From: an uncultured Holophagaceae bacterium
Lineage (GTDB): Bacteria > Acidobacteriota > Holophagae > Holophagales > Holophagaceae
Length of the DNA stretch: 36,886 nucleotides
Direction: 5' to 3'
Assembly: GCA_903884655.1 (NCBI GenBank)
Contig: CAISFO010000096.1
Coordinates: forward strand, 1 to 36,886
Position numbers and translations under genes: made by a program. The number at the start of each line of letters is the position of its first letter. Positions within the stretch are counted from its first letter, which is position 1. Shown here in pieces: positions 16,984-25,163 of this stretch. The notes below the pieces were generated by a model. That model was not told where the DNA came from. It was given only the letters and a program-made list of their open reading frames with translations, and did no database searches.

Positions 16984-18225
16984 CTACAGCTTCCTGAGGA
17001 CAGTGATGCAGTTCGTGACTGCCGACCCGCCCACGTTGAAGGACACGGCGATGTCGGCCTTCTTCGCCTGCACGCCGATGGGCTCACCGATGACCTGCTT
17101 GTAGAGCAGGGCATGCATGGAGACCCCCGTGGCACCCACCGGGTGGCCCTTGGACTTCAGCCCACCCGACAGGTTGACCGCCACTCGGTCGTCGCGGGTG
17201 AACCGGCCGTCCAGGTAGTCGTAGCCGCCGCGCCCGTCCGCCGAGAGGCCCAGCGCCTCCATGGACAGCACCTGGTTGATGGTGAAGCAGTCGTGCACCT
17301 CGGCCAGGTCGATGTCGGCGGCCGTGATGCCCGCCTCCTGGTAGGCCTTGGCCGCGGCGTCCTTGCCCGCCATCAGCTCGTGCATGTTGGGCCGCACGTT
17401 CTCCGGCAGCCGCTCGACGGAGTGGCCGATGCCGGCGATCTCCACGGCCCTCTTCCGGTCGCTCACGTTCGAGGTCAGCGTGACCACCACCGCCGCCGCC
17501 CCGTCCGTCACCAGCGAGCAGTCATGCAGCCGCAGGGGCGCGGCGATCAGCATGTTCTTGCACTTGCCCTTCTCGTCCACCTCGTTGAGCTTCATGATGG
17601 CCTCCACCGTGGCGGGGCCGTTCTGGACGTGGGCCAGCGGATTCTCCGCGCCGTTCTTGTAGCAGAGCGCCCCGGCCGTCCAGAGCATCTTCTCCAGCTC
17701 GGGGGCGGGGATCTTGTAGTGCGCCTGGTAGCCCTTGGCGTACTCGGCGAACAGCATGGGGAAGGACATGCCCTTGGAACCCTCCGTCGGCCAGTGGGAC
17801 GAGCAGGCCAGCACGTGGGTCATCTGCGGGGTCGGCAGCAGGTTCATCTTCTCCACGCCGATCACCAGGACATGCTTCGCCCGGCCCGCCTCCACCGCAT
17901 ACACACCTTGGTAGAGGGCCACCGAACCCGAGGCGCAGGCACACTCGCAGCGCGTCATGGGCTTGAACCGCAGGGCCGGGTCGATCTCAGCCGCCAGCGG
18001 GGCCACGTGCTCCTGGTTGATGAAGGAGCCTGGCGAGCAGGAGCCCACGTAGATCGCGTCGATGTCCTTGGCCTCCAGGCCCGCGTCCGCGATGGCGCCG
18101 CGGCCGGCCTCCACCAGCAGGTCGTAGTAGGTCTTGGTGTCCGTGATCAGCCCCGTGGCCTTGTCCTTCTTCACGAAGGCGCCGAACTGGGTGTTGTACG
18201 CGCCGATGATGCTCGCTTTGCTCAT
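16984..18225 (-). CDS. Thiolase (acetyl-CoA acetyltransferase, SCP-x-like subgroup)
   Basis: A 413-residue thiolase. The acyl-accepting cysteine is C97 in ECACASGS. The EVHDCFT histidine and GGLKSKGHPVGATG loop complete the active site, and FNVGGSAVTNCITVL is the usual C-terminal end. The subgroup is the one related to SCP-x and archaeal acetoacetyl-CoA thiolases, not the classical FadA type. It cleaves or forms 3-oxoacyl-CoA. The 5' leader of about 125 bases after the transporter gene contains a perfect GC hairpin, so expression may partly depend on read-through. Context (CoA-transferase, transporter, dehydrogenase) favours degradation of a short acid to acetyl-CoA. Confidence 0.93.
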   Translation of the reverse strand: MSKASIIGAYNTQFGAFVKKDKATGLITDTKTYYDLLVEAGRGAIADAGLEAKDIDAIYVGSCSPGSFINQEHVAPLAAEIDPALRFKPMTRCECACASGSVALYQGVYAVEAGRAKHVLVIGVEKMNLLPTPQMTHVLACSSHWPTEGSKGMSFPMLFAEYAKGYQAHYKIPAPELEKMLWTAGALCYKNGAENPLAHVQNGPATVEAIMKLNEVDEKGKCKNMLIAAPLRLHDCSLVTDGAAAVVVTLTSNVSDRKRAVEIAGIGHSVERLPENVRPNMHELMAGKDAAAKAYQEAGITAADIDLAEVHDCFTINQVLSMEALGLSADGRGGYDYLDGRFTRDDRVAVNLSGGLKSKGHPVGATGVSMHALLYKQVIGEPIGVQAKKADIAVSFNVGGSAVTNCITVLRKL

Positions 18226-18305
18226 CGCTTTCCCTTTCAGTTGGACTGCCGTTGCCCTTCGATTGGTGCTGACTTGAGCTTGTGCGGCTGCGAGGGTGCA
18301 GCTCC

Positions 18306-18338
18306 CTGGGGACCCGGCGCGACGCGCCGGGTCCCCAG
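18306..18338 (-). terminator. Perfect 16-bp-arm GC hairpin between transporter and thiolase genes
   Basis: Positions 18306-18321 and 18323-18338 are exact reverse complements around a single A, beginning CTGGGGACCCGGCGCG. The element starts 12 bases after the transporter stop codon. There is no T-run on the minus strand, so it could be a partial terminator, a processing or stability stem that lowers expression of the downstream genes, or a mobile palindrome. Confidence 0.6.
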
Positions 18339-18349
18339 GTGGGTCTGCG

Positions 18350-19699
18350 CTAGTCCTCGATGCCGTCCTTGTGGGTTTCCTTGGCGAAGTACACGGAGAT
18401 CGCGGTGATGGCCACCAGCAGCATCATGTAATACGCGATGTAGGTGTAGGCCTTGCCGGCTTCCACGCCCTTCTTGAGGAGGTAGGTGGCCACCAGGGGC
18501 GAGAGGCCGCCGGCGAAGATCGAGGCCAGCTGGTAGCCCAGGGAGGCGCCGCTGTAGCGGACGCGGGCCGAGAACATCTCGGACAGGAAGCTCGCCTGGG
18601 GGCCATACATGGCCGCGTGGCCCAGGGTGACGGGGATGACGATGGCGGTGGCGATGATCCAGGGCTCCCGGGTGCCCAGCATCCAGAAGAAGGGGAAGGC
18701 CATCAGGCCGCAGAAGAGGGCGCCCCACATGTAGACGGGACGGCGGCCGAGCTTGTCGGAGAGGGCGCCCCAGCCAGCGCAGGTGAAGATGGCGAAGAAG
18801 GCGGCCCAGAGCAGGCCGTTGAGGCCCACCGCACGGTCCATCTTGAGGTAGGTGGAGATGTAGACCAGGGAGAAGGCCGTGAAAACATAGAACAGGCCGT
18901 TCTCGGCGAAGCGGACGCCCATGGCGATGAAGATGTTCTTGGGGTGCTTGGTGATGGCCTCGATGAGAGGCATCTTGGCTTCCTGCTTCTGCTCCTTCAC
19001 TTTTTCAAAGACCGGGGACTCGGCGATGGTCATCCGGATCCAGATGCCCACGACCACGAGGAGGAAGCTGAGCAGGAAGGGCACACGCCAGCCCCAGGTA
19101 ATGAAGGCGGCATTGGCGGCCTCCTTGGTCTCCGCCCTGAGGAACCACATCGAGTTGGCGGCGCGGAAGACCAGGGTGGAGAGCAGCAGGCCGATGAAGG
19201 CGCCCAGCTGGGGCCAGGAGCCGTAGAAGCCGCGCCGGTTGGCGGGGGCGTGCTCCACTGCCATGAGCACCGCACCGCCCCACTCGCCGCCCAGGCCGAA
19301 GCCCTGGAGGAGGCGCATGGTGATCAGGAGCACAGGGGCCCAGATGCCGATGACGTTGTAGGTGGGTAATAGACCGATGCAGGCGGTGGCCAGGCCCATG
19401 ATCATCAGGGTCAGGTAGAGCATCTTCTTGCGGCCGATCTTGTCGCCGTAGTGGCCGAACACGATGCCGCCGAGGGGGCGGGCCAGGAAGCCCAGCGAGA
19501 AGGTGGCGAAGGCCAGCAGGGTGCCGACGATGGGATCGTAGCTGGGGAAGAAGATCTTGTTGAAGACCAGGGCGGCGGCGGTTCCGTAGAGAAAGTAGTC
19601 GTACCACTCGATGGACGTGCCGATCAGGCTGGCGAGGGCCACCTTCACGATCTGTCGGTGCTCCTGGTCGGGAGCGGCGGGGGAAGCTGCGAGGGCCAA
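18350..19699 (-). CDS. MFS transporter, metabolite:H+ symporter (MHS) family
   Basis: A 449-residue protein with about 12 membrane helices. LASLIGTSIEWYDYFLYGTAAALVF, LGFLARPLGGIVFGHYGDKIGRKKML and LLQGFGLGGEWGGAVL are signatures of the MHS group (ProP, KgtP, ShiA), proton symporters for organic acids or zwitterions. The start is probably the TTG at 19699, which follows an AGGAG ribosome site by 6 bases and gives the normal family length; the frame is open further upstream but overlaps the CoA-transferase gene. It lies 83 bases downstream of the CoA-transferase gene and probably imports the acid that the latter activates. Confidence 0.9.
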   Translation of the reverse strand: MALAASPAAPDQEHRQIVKVALASLIGTSIEWYDYFLYGTAAALVFNKIFFPSYDPIVGTLLAFATFSLGFLARPLGGIVFGHYGDKIGRKKMLYLTLMIMGLATACIGLLPTYNVIGIWAPVLLITMRLLQGFGLGGEWGGAVLMAVEHAPANRRGFYGSWPQLGAFIGLLLSTLVFRAANSMWFLRAETKEAANAAFITWGWRVPFLLSFLLVVVGIWIRMTIAESPVFEKVKEQKQEAKMPLIEAITKHPKNIFIAMGVRFAENGLFYVFTAFSLVYISTYLKMDRAVGLNGLLWAAFFAIFTCAGWGALSDKLGRRPVYMWGALFCGLMAFPFFWMLGTREPWIIATAIVIPVTLGHAAMYGPQASFLSEMFSARVRYSGASLGYQLASIFAGGLSPLVATYLLKKGVEAGKAYTYIAYYMMLLVAITAISVYFAKETHKDGIED

Positions 19700-19782
19700 G
19701 GGGGACTCCTGTGCTGGAAATGGGGGGGAAGGGAAAGCGGGATGGATCGGGCTGAAAGGCGGTGCTGGCTCACCGGACCGGG

Positions 19783-21375
19783 TCAGGGGCCCGGGATCAT
19801 GTTCAGTAGGCCCATGGGCTCGTCGCGGAAGATGCACTCCGGCATGAGGCGCAGGTCCGGCGCGATGGCGGGAGCGAAGTCCATGTGGGCGAGGATGTCC
19901 CGGTCGAGGCCGACCCCCGGGGCGATCTCGATGAGCTCCAGGCCCTTCGCCACCAGGCGGAAGACACAGCGCTCGGTGACATAAAGCACCCGCTGGCCCC
20001 GCTTGAAGGCCACTTCGCCGCTGAAGGTCCGGTGTTCGACTTCCTGCAGGAACTTGCGGGTGGCGCCTTCCTTGAGGATCTTGAGGGCCCCGTTCTCCAC
20101 GGCGATCTCAAGGCCCCCGGCGGTGAAGGTGCCCACGAAGACGACGGTCTTGGCGGACTGGGAGATGTTGATGAAGCCACCGGCCCCGGCCAGCCGGGGC
20201 CCGAACTTGCTGACGTTCAGGTTCCCGTGGCGGTCCGCCTGCGCCAGTCCGAGGAAGGCCAGGTCGAGGCCGCCCCCGTCATAGAAATCGAACTGGGAGG
20301 GCTGGTCGATGAGCGCCGCGATGTTCGAGCCCGCGCCGAAGCTCAGGCCGCCGGCGGGCACCCCGCCGATGACGCCGGGTTCCGTGGACAGTGTCATGAG
20401 GTCCGAGGCGCCCTCTTCCACGGCCACCGAGGCGATGCCCTCCGGCATGCCGATGCCCAGGTTCACCATGCAGTCCGGCTTGAGCTCCAGGGCCGCCCGG
20501 CGGGCGATGAGCTTCCGCTCGCTCAGTTCCATGGGCTCCATCGAGGAGATGGCGATGCGGATCTCGCCGCTGTAGGCGGGGTTGTACTGCTCGCCGAAGG
20601 TCTGCATGTGGTATTCGGGGCATTCGGCCACCACCACCGCATCCACGAGCACACCGGGCACCTTGACCTGGCGTGGATGCAGCGAGCCGCGATCCGCGAT
20701 CCGCTCCACCTGGACGATCACCTTGCCACCGCTATTCCGCACGGCCATGGCGATGGCCAGGGCCTCCAGGGTGAGGGCTTCCTTTTCCATGGTGATGTTG
20801 CCGTCCGGATCCGCCGTGGTGCCCCGGATGAGGCCGATCTGGATGGGGAAGGCCCGGTAGAAGAGATACTCCTCCCCATGGATGGTCATGACCTCGACCA
20901 GGTCCTCGGTGGTGCGCTGGTTCAGCTTGCCGCCGCCGAACCGGGGATCCACGAAGGTCCCCAGCCCGATGCGGGAGATGGTGCCGGGCTTGCCGGCGGC
21001 GATGTCCCGGAAGAGGTGGGCGATGCAGCCCTGGGGCAGGTTGTAGCCCTCGATCTTGTCGGAGAGGACCAGAGCCTGCAGCTTCGGGGCCAGGCCCCAG
21101 TGGCCGCCGACGACACGCCGCACCAGACCCTCGTGCCCGAGGTGGTTCAGACCCCGCAGTTTGCCGTCCCCCTGTCCCGCCGCGTAGACCAGGGTCAGGT
21201 CTCGGGGTCCGGCCGTCTGGAGGAACCGGTGCTCCAGGGCGATGGCGAGGTTCTCGGCGAAGCCGATGCCCACGAAGCCACCGGTGGCAATGGTGTCCCC
21301 GTCCCGGATGCAGGCCACGGCATCGGCTGCCGTGGTGACCTTGCTCCGGCGCACGGGGGTCGAGGCTGTGGGCAT
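19783..21375 (-). CDS. Class I acyl-CoA:carboxylate CoA-transferase
   Basis: A 530-residue fused two-domain enzyme of the acetate/propionate CoA-transferase (YdiF/Pct) type. The N-terminal half has [14 protein letters not shown], the second half [14 protein letters not shown] and the catalytic-glutamate segment [14 protein letters not shown]. It transfers CoA from a donor such as acetyl-CoA to a carboxylic acid. The start is set at 21375 and not at the in-frame ATG at 21390, because the sigma-54 promoter predicts a transcript start near 21400. That leaves about 25 bases and a GGAG ribosome site before 21375, but almost no leader before 21390. It is the first gene of the operon and the direct target of that promoter. 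Confidence 0.92.
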   Translation of the reverse strand: MPTASTPVRRSKVTTAADAVACIRDGDTIATGGFVGIGFAENLAIALEHRFLQTAGPRDLTLVYAAGQGDGKLRGLNHLGHEGLVRRVVGGHWGLAPKLQALVLSDKIEGYNLPQGCIAHLFRDIAAGKPGTISRIGLGTFVDPRFGGGKLNQRTTEDLVEVMTIHGEEYLFYRAFPIQIGLIRGTTADPDGNITMEKEALTLEALAIAMAVRNSGGKVIVQVERIADRGSLHPRQVKVPGVLVDAVVVAECPEYHMQTFGEQYNPAYSGEIRIAISSMEPMELSERKLIARRAALELKPDCMVNLGIGMPEGIASVAVEEGASDLMTLSTEPGVIGGVPAGGLSFGAGSNIAALIDQPSQFDFYDGGGLDLAFLGLAQADRHGNLNVSKFGPRLAGAGGFINISQSAKTVVFVGTFTAGGLEIAVENGALKILKEGATRKFLQEVEHRTFSGEVAFKRGQRVLYVTERCVFRLVAKGLELIEIAPGVGLDRDILAHMDFAPAIAPDLRLMPECIFRDEPMGLLNMIPGP

Positions 21376-21410
21376 GTCATCTCCGTCCATGTGGGATTCC
21401 TGATCCCTTC

Positions 21411-21427
21411 AGCAACCGAGATGCCAA
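21411..21427 (-). promoter_or_regulatory. Sigma-54 (-24/-12) promoter of the CoA-transferase operon
   Basis: Reading the minus strand, TTGGCAT-CTCGG-TTGCT fits the sigma-54 consensus TGGCAC-N5-TTGC[AT] with the exact GG-to-GC spacing and one mismatch in the -24 element (TGGCAT). Transcription should start near 21400. The nearest upstream gene encodes a sigma-54 activator with an intact GAFTGA motif, which makes the call strong. Confidence 0.85.
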
Positions 21428-21558
21428 TCCTAATTTTTTTTCAATTTGCTACAATTAGTGAACTTAAAGAAACCACTCTGATGATGATTGTCTCCGCTAT
21501 GAGATTTCCTTTTTGCTCATAAGTCGCTCCGAAAATCGTTTTTTATTTAATTTGAACC

Positions 21559-21575
21559 AAGAAACAAGGTTTCTT
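21559..21575. repeat. Short AT-rich inverted repeat AAGAAAC-AAG-GTTTCTT
   Basis: Perfect 7-base arms with a 3-base spacer lie between the putative enhancer sites and the sigma-54 promoter. It may be a weak terminator for the activator gene, which ends 31 bases upstream on the same strand, or a binding site in the looping region. Confidence 0.4.
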
Positions 21576-21585
21576 TTCAGCCTAT

Positions 21586-21620
21586 TCTCCAAAAAGAGAC
21601 ATGTCTCAATTTGGAGACAT
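21586..21620. promoter_or_regulatory. Two tandem palindromes (TCTC-N6-GAGA), candidate enhancer for the sigma-54 activator
   Basis: Site 1 is TCTCCAAAAAGAGA at 21586-21599. Site 2 is ATGTCTCAATTTGGAGACAT at 21601-21620, a perfect 7-base dyad with a 6-base spacer. Their centres are 18 bases apart. Both share the TCTC-N6-GAGA core and the right half GAGACAT. They lie about 185-220 bases upstream of the predicted sigma-54 start, the usual distance for enhancer-binding proteins, and overlap the last codons of the activator gene. Confidence 0.65.
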
Positions 21621-23030
21621 TCGCTGGAGAGCCGTCATCCGCTTGTAGAAGGTGGCTCGGCCGATGCCCAGGCGTTGGGCAGCCACCACGACCTTGCCCT
21701 GGGCGGCGTTCAGCGCCGACTCGAGAATGCGGCGCTCCGCCTCGGCCATGGCCAGGGTGTAGGTGGTCGCCGACGTGGGCTGGGAGCCGGTGTGAACAGG
21801 GTCGTCTTGGATTTTCAGCAGTCCCTTGAAGACCTGGGCTTCGAGCCTGACCTCGTCAGTGTTCATCACGGCCCGCTCGAGGACATTGCGCAGCTCCCGG
21901 ACATTCCCGGGCCAGCGATGGTGCTTGAGGTAATCGATGGCCTCGGGACTCATCTCCCGGGCGCTCGTGCCATTCTCCAGCGCCGTCTTCTCGAGCAGGT
22001 GCTCGCAGAGCAGTTCCAGGTCGCCCAGCCGCTGCCGGAGCGCAGGCAGGGGGATGTTCAGCACATTGAGGCGGTAGAAGAGGTCCTTGCGGAACCGCCC
22101 CGCCTCCACCATGGCCTCCAGGTCCATGCTGGTGGCCGCCAGGATGCGCACGTCCAGAGGGATGACACGGTTGGAGCCGAGGGGCTCGCATTCATGCTCC
22201 TGGAGCACTCGCAGCAGCTTTGATTGCAGGGGCAGGGACAGGTCGCCGATCTCGTCCAGGAACAGGGTTCCACCGTGGGCCAGTTCGAACTTTCCGGGTC
22301 GATGCTTGCGCTCGGCGCCGGTGAAGGCGCCCGGGGCTACACCAAAGAACTCGGCCTCCATCAGGGTCTCCGGAATGGCCGCCATGTTGACTGTGACGAA
22401 GGGTCGCTTCGCCCTGGGGCCCCCCGCATGGATGGCGTGCGCCAGCAGCTCCTTGCCGGTGCCCGTCTCGCCCTGGAGCAGGACTGGGGCCAGCAGCTGG
22501 GCCGCCCGCCGGGCCTGCCGCTTCACCTCCATGGTGGCCTGGCTGTCCCCGATGAAGGAGCTGAACGTGTACTTGGTGGCCCGTGCCTCGGCGAGCTTCC
22601 GGTGCGCCCGGGCCAGCTCGGTCTGGAGCCTGGAGAACCGGTCGAACAGTGGCTTCAGGGACTCGTAGTGGCTGAAGAGAGCGAAACCCACGGCGCCGGC
22701 CACCTGGCCCGCCTCGTCACGGAAGGGCATCCGCATGACGACGAAGGTCTGGTTCGTGGCCTCCAGCAGGTCGAGGAGGATGGGCTCTCCTGTCTCCACC
22801 ACCTGGCGCATGAGGCTGTTGGGGATGATGGCTTCGATTTCCTGGCCGATGGCCTTGACCGGGTCGATGTTCAAACGGGCGGCGTAGCGGTCGTTGATCC
22901 AGATCACCCGCGCAGCGTGGTCCACGATCACCGTGCCTTCACACAGCCCCTCGAAGCAGTCGAACATCGACTGCATCGCCTTGGTCTGGAGCAGGGAGGG
23001 ATCCTGCAGGGGGAGGAGCGGGCTCGGCAC
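21606..23030 (-). CDS. PAS-domain sigma-54-dependent transcriptional activator
   Basis: A 474-residue enhancer-binding protein. Residues about 18-125 form a PAS sensor domain (GTVIVDHAARVIWINDRYA). The AAA+ domain has Walker A GETGTGKE at 187-194, the sigma-54-contacting GAFTGA loop at 234-239, Walker B LFLDE at 256-260 and the arginine-finger segment FRKDLFYRLN near 313. The C-terminal Fis-type helix-turn-helix is at about 440-466. There is no receiver domain, so it senses a signal directly through PAS, possibly an acyl or acid ligand. The start is a GTG at 23030 behind a weak AAGG ribosome site. It very probably controls the CoA-transferase operon downstream. Confidence 0.95.
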   Translation of the reverse strand: MPSPLLPLQDPSLLQTKAMQSMFDCFEGLCEGTVIVDHAARVIWINDRYAARLNIDPVKAIGQEIEAIIPNSLMRQVVETGEPILLDLLEATNQTFVVMRMPFRDEAGQVAGAVGFALFSHYESLKPLFDRFSRLQTELARAHRKLAEARATKYTFSSFIGDSQATMEVKRQARRAAQLLAPVLLQGETGTGKELLAHAIHAGGPRAKRPFVTVNMAAIPETLMEAEFFGVAPGAFTGAERKHRPGKFELAHGGTLFLDEIGDLSLPLQSKLLRVLQEHECEPLGSNRVIPLDVRILAATSMDLEAMVEAGRFRKDLFYRLNVLNIPLPALRQRLGDLELLCEHLLEKTALENGTSAREMSPEAIDYLKHHRWPGNVRELRNVLERAVMNTDEVRLEAQVFKGLLKIQDDPVHTGSQPTSATTYTLAMAEAERRILESALNAAQGKVVVAAQRLGIGRATFYKRMTALQRMSPN

Positions 23031-23055
23031 GGGAATACCTTGGGGACTCCCGAGG

Positions 23056-23061
23056 ATTCTA
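23056..23061 (-). promoter_or_regulatory. -10 box of the sigma-54 activator gene
   Basis: TAGAAT on the minus strand matches the sigma-70 consensus in five of six positions and lies 25 bases upstream of the GTG start. No clear -35 element is seen. It suggests housekeeping, low-level expression of the activator. Confidence 0.45.
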
Positions 23062-23133
23062 GCCTGTCCATGCCCTCGCCGGGTGCCTGGCCCGATGGCC
23101 TCGTGGAGCCCTGCAAACCGCCTCCCAGGATTT

Positions 23134-23141
23134 GCTAAGCT
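23134..23141 (+). promoter_or_regulatory. Extended -10 promoter placed for a leaderless transcript
   Basis: TTGCTAAGCT contains an extended -10 pattern (TGnTAnnnT), with TAAGCT at 23136-23141. Only 6 bases separate it from the ATG at 23148, so transcription would begin at or next to the start codon. The gene has no clear ribosome site, which agrees with this. Confidence 0.45.
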
Positions 23142-23147
23142 CGGGAA

Positions 23148-23681
23148 ATGCCCATCCGCCCTGCTCTGCCCGCCGATGCCCCGAAGCTGTCCGCCCTGGG
23201 CGAGCGCCTCTGGCGCGCAACCTACGAGGGCTTGATTCCCGCACCCGATCTAAACCAGCACCTGGCGCAAACCTTCGGGCCGACCCAGCAGGCGGCGGAG
23301 CTGGCCGACCCGGCCTGCACCACCCTGGTGATCGAGGAGGATGGTGTCCTGCTGGGGTACACCCTGCTCCGGGCCCGGGGTCCCGAGGCGGAGGGGAACG
23401 CTGCTGCGTTCGCCCGGCCCTGCGAGATCGCCCGGTTCTACCTCGACCACTCCTTGCATGGCTCCGGAACCGCCCAGGAACTGATGGCCGCCATCCTGGC
23501 GCACGCGATGTCGGCCGGTCATGACGGACTCTGGCTCCAGGTCTGGGAGCAGAACCCCCGGGCCATCCGCTTCTACGCCAAGGCCGGCTTCCGCGACATC
23601 GGCGAGACGGTCTACCCGGTGGGCGCGCTGGTGTACCAGGATCGCCTGCTGGTGCACAGCCTCATGGCGCGGAAACTCTGA
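23148..23681 (+). CDS. GNAT-family N-acetyltransferase
   Basis: A 177-residue protein of the Gcn5-related fold. It begins with the usual IRPALPADAPKLSALGERLWRATYEGLI helices. The central strand EIARFYLDHSLHGSGTAQELMAAILAHA contains the pyrophosphate-binding loop, in which HGSGTA replaces the common Q/RxxGxG/A. NPRAIRFYAKAGFRDIGE is the conserved C-terminal element. It transfers acetyl from acetyl-CoA to an amine; the acceptor is unknown. It is divergent from the sigma-54 activator gene, and its stop codon directly abuts that of the RDD gene. Confidence 0.9.
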   Translation: MPIRPALPADAPKLSALGERLWRATYEGLIPAPDLNQHLAQTFGPTQQAAELADPACTTLVIEEDGVLLGYTLLRARGPEAEGNAAAFARPCEIARFYLDHSLHGSGTAQELMAAILAHAMSAGHDGLWLQVWEQNPRAIRFYAKAGFRDIGETVYPVGALVYQDRLLVHSLMARKL

Positions 23682-24167
23682 TCAGACCTTGATCACGTGC
23701 GTGTCCGCGAACAGGTCGTGCAGGCAGCGCCGGGTGGGCTGGAAGATGAGCAGCACATCCAGCAGGTGGATGATGGCCCCGCTGCCCTTCACCTTGAGGA
23801 CATATTCCACCACGGCCCCGACCACGGCGAAGGGGAGCCAGCGGAGGAAGAAGACCCGCCAGATGCTGGGCGTATCCCCCTCGCTGGTGATCATGCGGAT
23901 GCCGAGCACCTTCTTGCCGATGGTCTGGCCATGGCGCACCAGCAGCACGATCTGCGTGATCAGCACCGCCAGGGAGGCCCCGACCGCCAGGACGATGACC
24001 ACCAGCAGGCTGCCCATGCTCCTGGTCACGAGCACCATGGGCAGCAGGACCAGGATGGCGCCCAGCGGGGCGAAGGACAGGAGGGCGTCCACCAGGGCGG
24101 CGCCGAGGCGACTGAGGCGAGTGGCGGCCTCGACTTCGTGGGTTTCCTGGGCTGGGTAGGGTTCCAT
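23682..24167 (-). CDS. RDD-family membrane protein
   Basis: A 161-residue protein with three hydrophobic helices. The RDD-type pattern is seen as TRLSRLGAALVDALL (arginine and aspartate in the first helix) and the RHGQTIGKKVLGIRMI linker, with RRCLHDLFADTHVI at the end. RDD proteins have been linked to ion or compatible-solute transport and to envelope functions, but this one cannot be assigned. The ATG at 24167 is the first plausible start before the domain; an upstream in-frame start would run into non-coding DNA. The gene is divergent from the Mla operon across about 197 bases. Confidence 0.8.
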   Translation of the reverse strand: MEPYPAQETHEVEAATRLSRLGAALVDALLSFAPLGAILVLLPMVLVTRSMGSLLVVIVLAVGASLAVLITQIVLLVRHGQTIGKKVLGIRMITSEGDTPSIWRVFFLRWLPFAVVGAVVEYVLKVKGSGAIIHLLDVLLIFQPTRRCLHDLFADTHVIKV

Positions 24168-24330
24168 GGGCGCTCGCTGGTTCCTGACAGGGTGCAAAAG
24201 GTTCCGGCCTCTGGCAAGGGTTCTGTGGGGCTGGAGCGCACCCTGTGACCTGGGTCCGTGGTTGGCCTCCCCGAAACCTGGGGATTCGCAGGAGGGCCCC
24301 TGCATCCTGCGGGACGGTCGTGTCGGGGTC

Positions 24331-24339
24331 TGCTAGCCT
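24331..24339 (+). promoter_or_regulatory. Extended -10 promoter of the Mla operon
   Basis: TGCTAGCCT fits the TGnTAnnnT extended -10 pattern and puts the transcript start near 24346. That leaves an approximately 19-base leader with AAGGTG as ribosome site before the ATG at 24365. No good -35 is visible. The remaining divergent region (24168-24330) shows no clear feature. Confidence 0.4.
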
Positions 24340-24364
24340 GGGCTCATCCCTAAGGTGATGTGTG

Positions 24365-25150
24365 ATGGCCTTCCTAGCCCGGCTTGGCGCGCCGGTTCGC
24401 GGCTTCCTGGAGTTCCTGGGCGACCAGGCTCACCTGGTGCTGCGCACCCTGCGCCATGCCCTCCTGCTGCGCATGGGCCAGCTCGGGGTGGTGGGTGGCC
24501 AGACCAAGCTGCAGATCCGCTTCACGGGTCTGGACGCGCTGTGGCTGGTGAGCGGCACGGCCCTGCTGCTGGGCGCCGTGACGCTCATCCAGGCCTTCAG
24601 CCAGCTGTCGGGCCTGGGGGCGGAGAACTACATCGGCGTGCTCATGGTGCTCATCATCCTGCGGGAGCTGGGCCCCCTGCTCACCGCGGTGCTGGTGATC
24701 GGCCGCAGTTCCACGGCCATCGCCGCGGAGCTGGGCGCTATGCAGCTGAACGGAGAGGTCGATGCCCTCGCCGTCCACGGCGTCAACCCCTACCAGTACC
24801 TCCTGCTGCCACGCTGGCTGGGGGTGCTGATCTCCGTCTTCGTGCTGGTGGTCTTCTTCGACACCTTGGCCCTGGCCGGCGGCCTGCTGGTGGCGAAGCT
24901 GAAATACGGCGTCACTTTCGGGTTCTACCTGGAGTCCGTGCGGCAATCGCTGTCCAACCGTGATTTCCTGGCGACCCTGCTCAAGGTGGTGCTCTTCGCC
25001 GGAGCGATCACCTTCCATGCCTGCCACTTTGGCCTGCGCATCCAGCGCAGCCAGACCGAGATCCCCCAGGCCGTGACCAAGACCGTGGTGTCGGCGCTGG
25101 TGGCCGTCTTCGCGCTGGACGGCTTCATCGCCGCCCTCTTCTACTTCTGA
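24365..25150 (+). CDS. mlaE: MlaE-type permease of a lipid ABC transporter
   Basis: A 261-residue inner-membrane protein. An amphipathic N-terminal region is followed by about five helices. The central segment LRELGPLLTAVLVIGRSSTAIAAELGAMQLNGEVDAL is the MlaE/YrbE signature that contacts the ATPase and phospholipid. The ATG at 24365 follows AAGGTG at good spacing; a GTG one codon earlier (24362) is possible. It forms an operon with the ATPase (13-base gap) and the MCE protein. Known homologues move phospholipids between the inner and outer membranes. Confidence 0.92.
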   Translation: MAFLARLGAPVRGFLEFLGDQAHLVLRTLRHALLLRMGQLGVVGGQTKLQIRFTGLDALWLVSGTALLLGAVTLIQAFSQLSGLGAENYIGVLMVLIILRELGPLLTAVLVIGRSSTAIAAELGAMQLNGEVDALAVHGVNPYQYLLLPRWLGVLISVFVLVVFFDTLALAGGLLVAKLKYGVTFGFYLESVRQSLSNRDFLATLLKVVLFAGAITFHACHFGLRIQRSQTEIPQAVTKTVVSALVAVFALDGFIAALFYF

Positions 25151-25163
25151 TCCGGATGCCACG

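Noticed and set aside
21513..22223. Plus-strand frame starting in the AT-rich region before the activator's 3' end
   Set aside because: It runs antisense through the AAA+ and helix-turn-helix coding region and has no domain. The AT-rich part is better explained as a sigma-54 control region.
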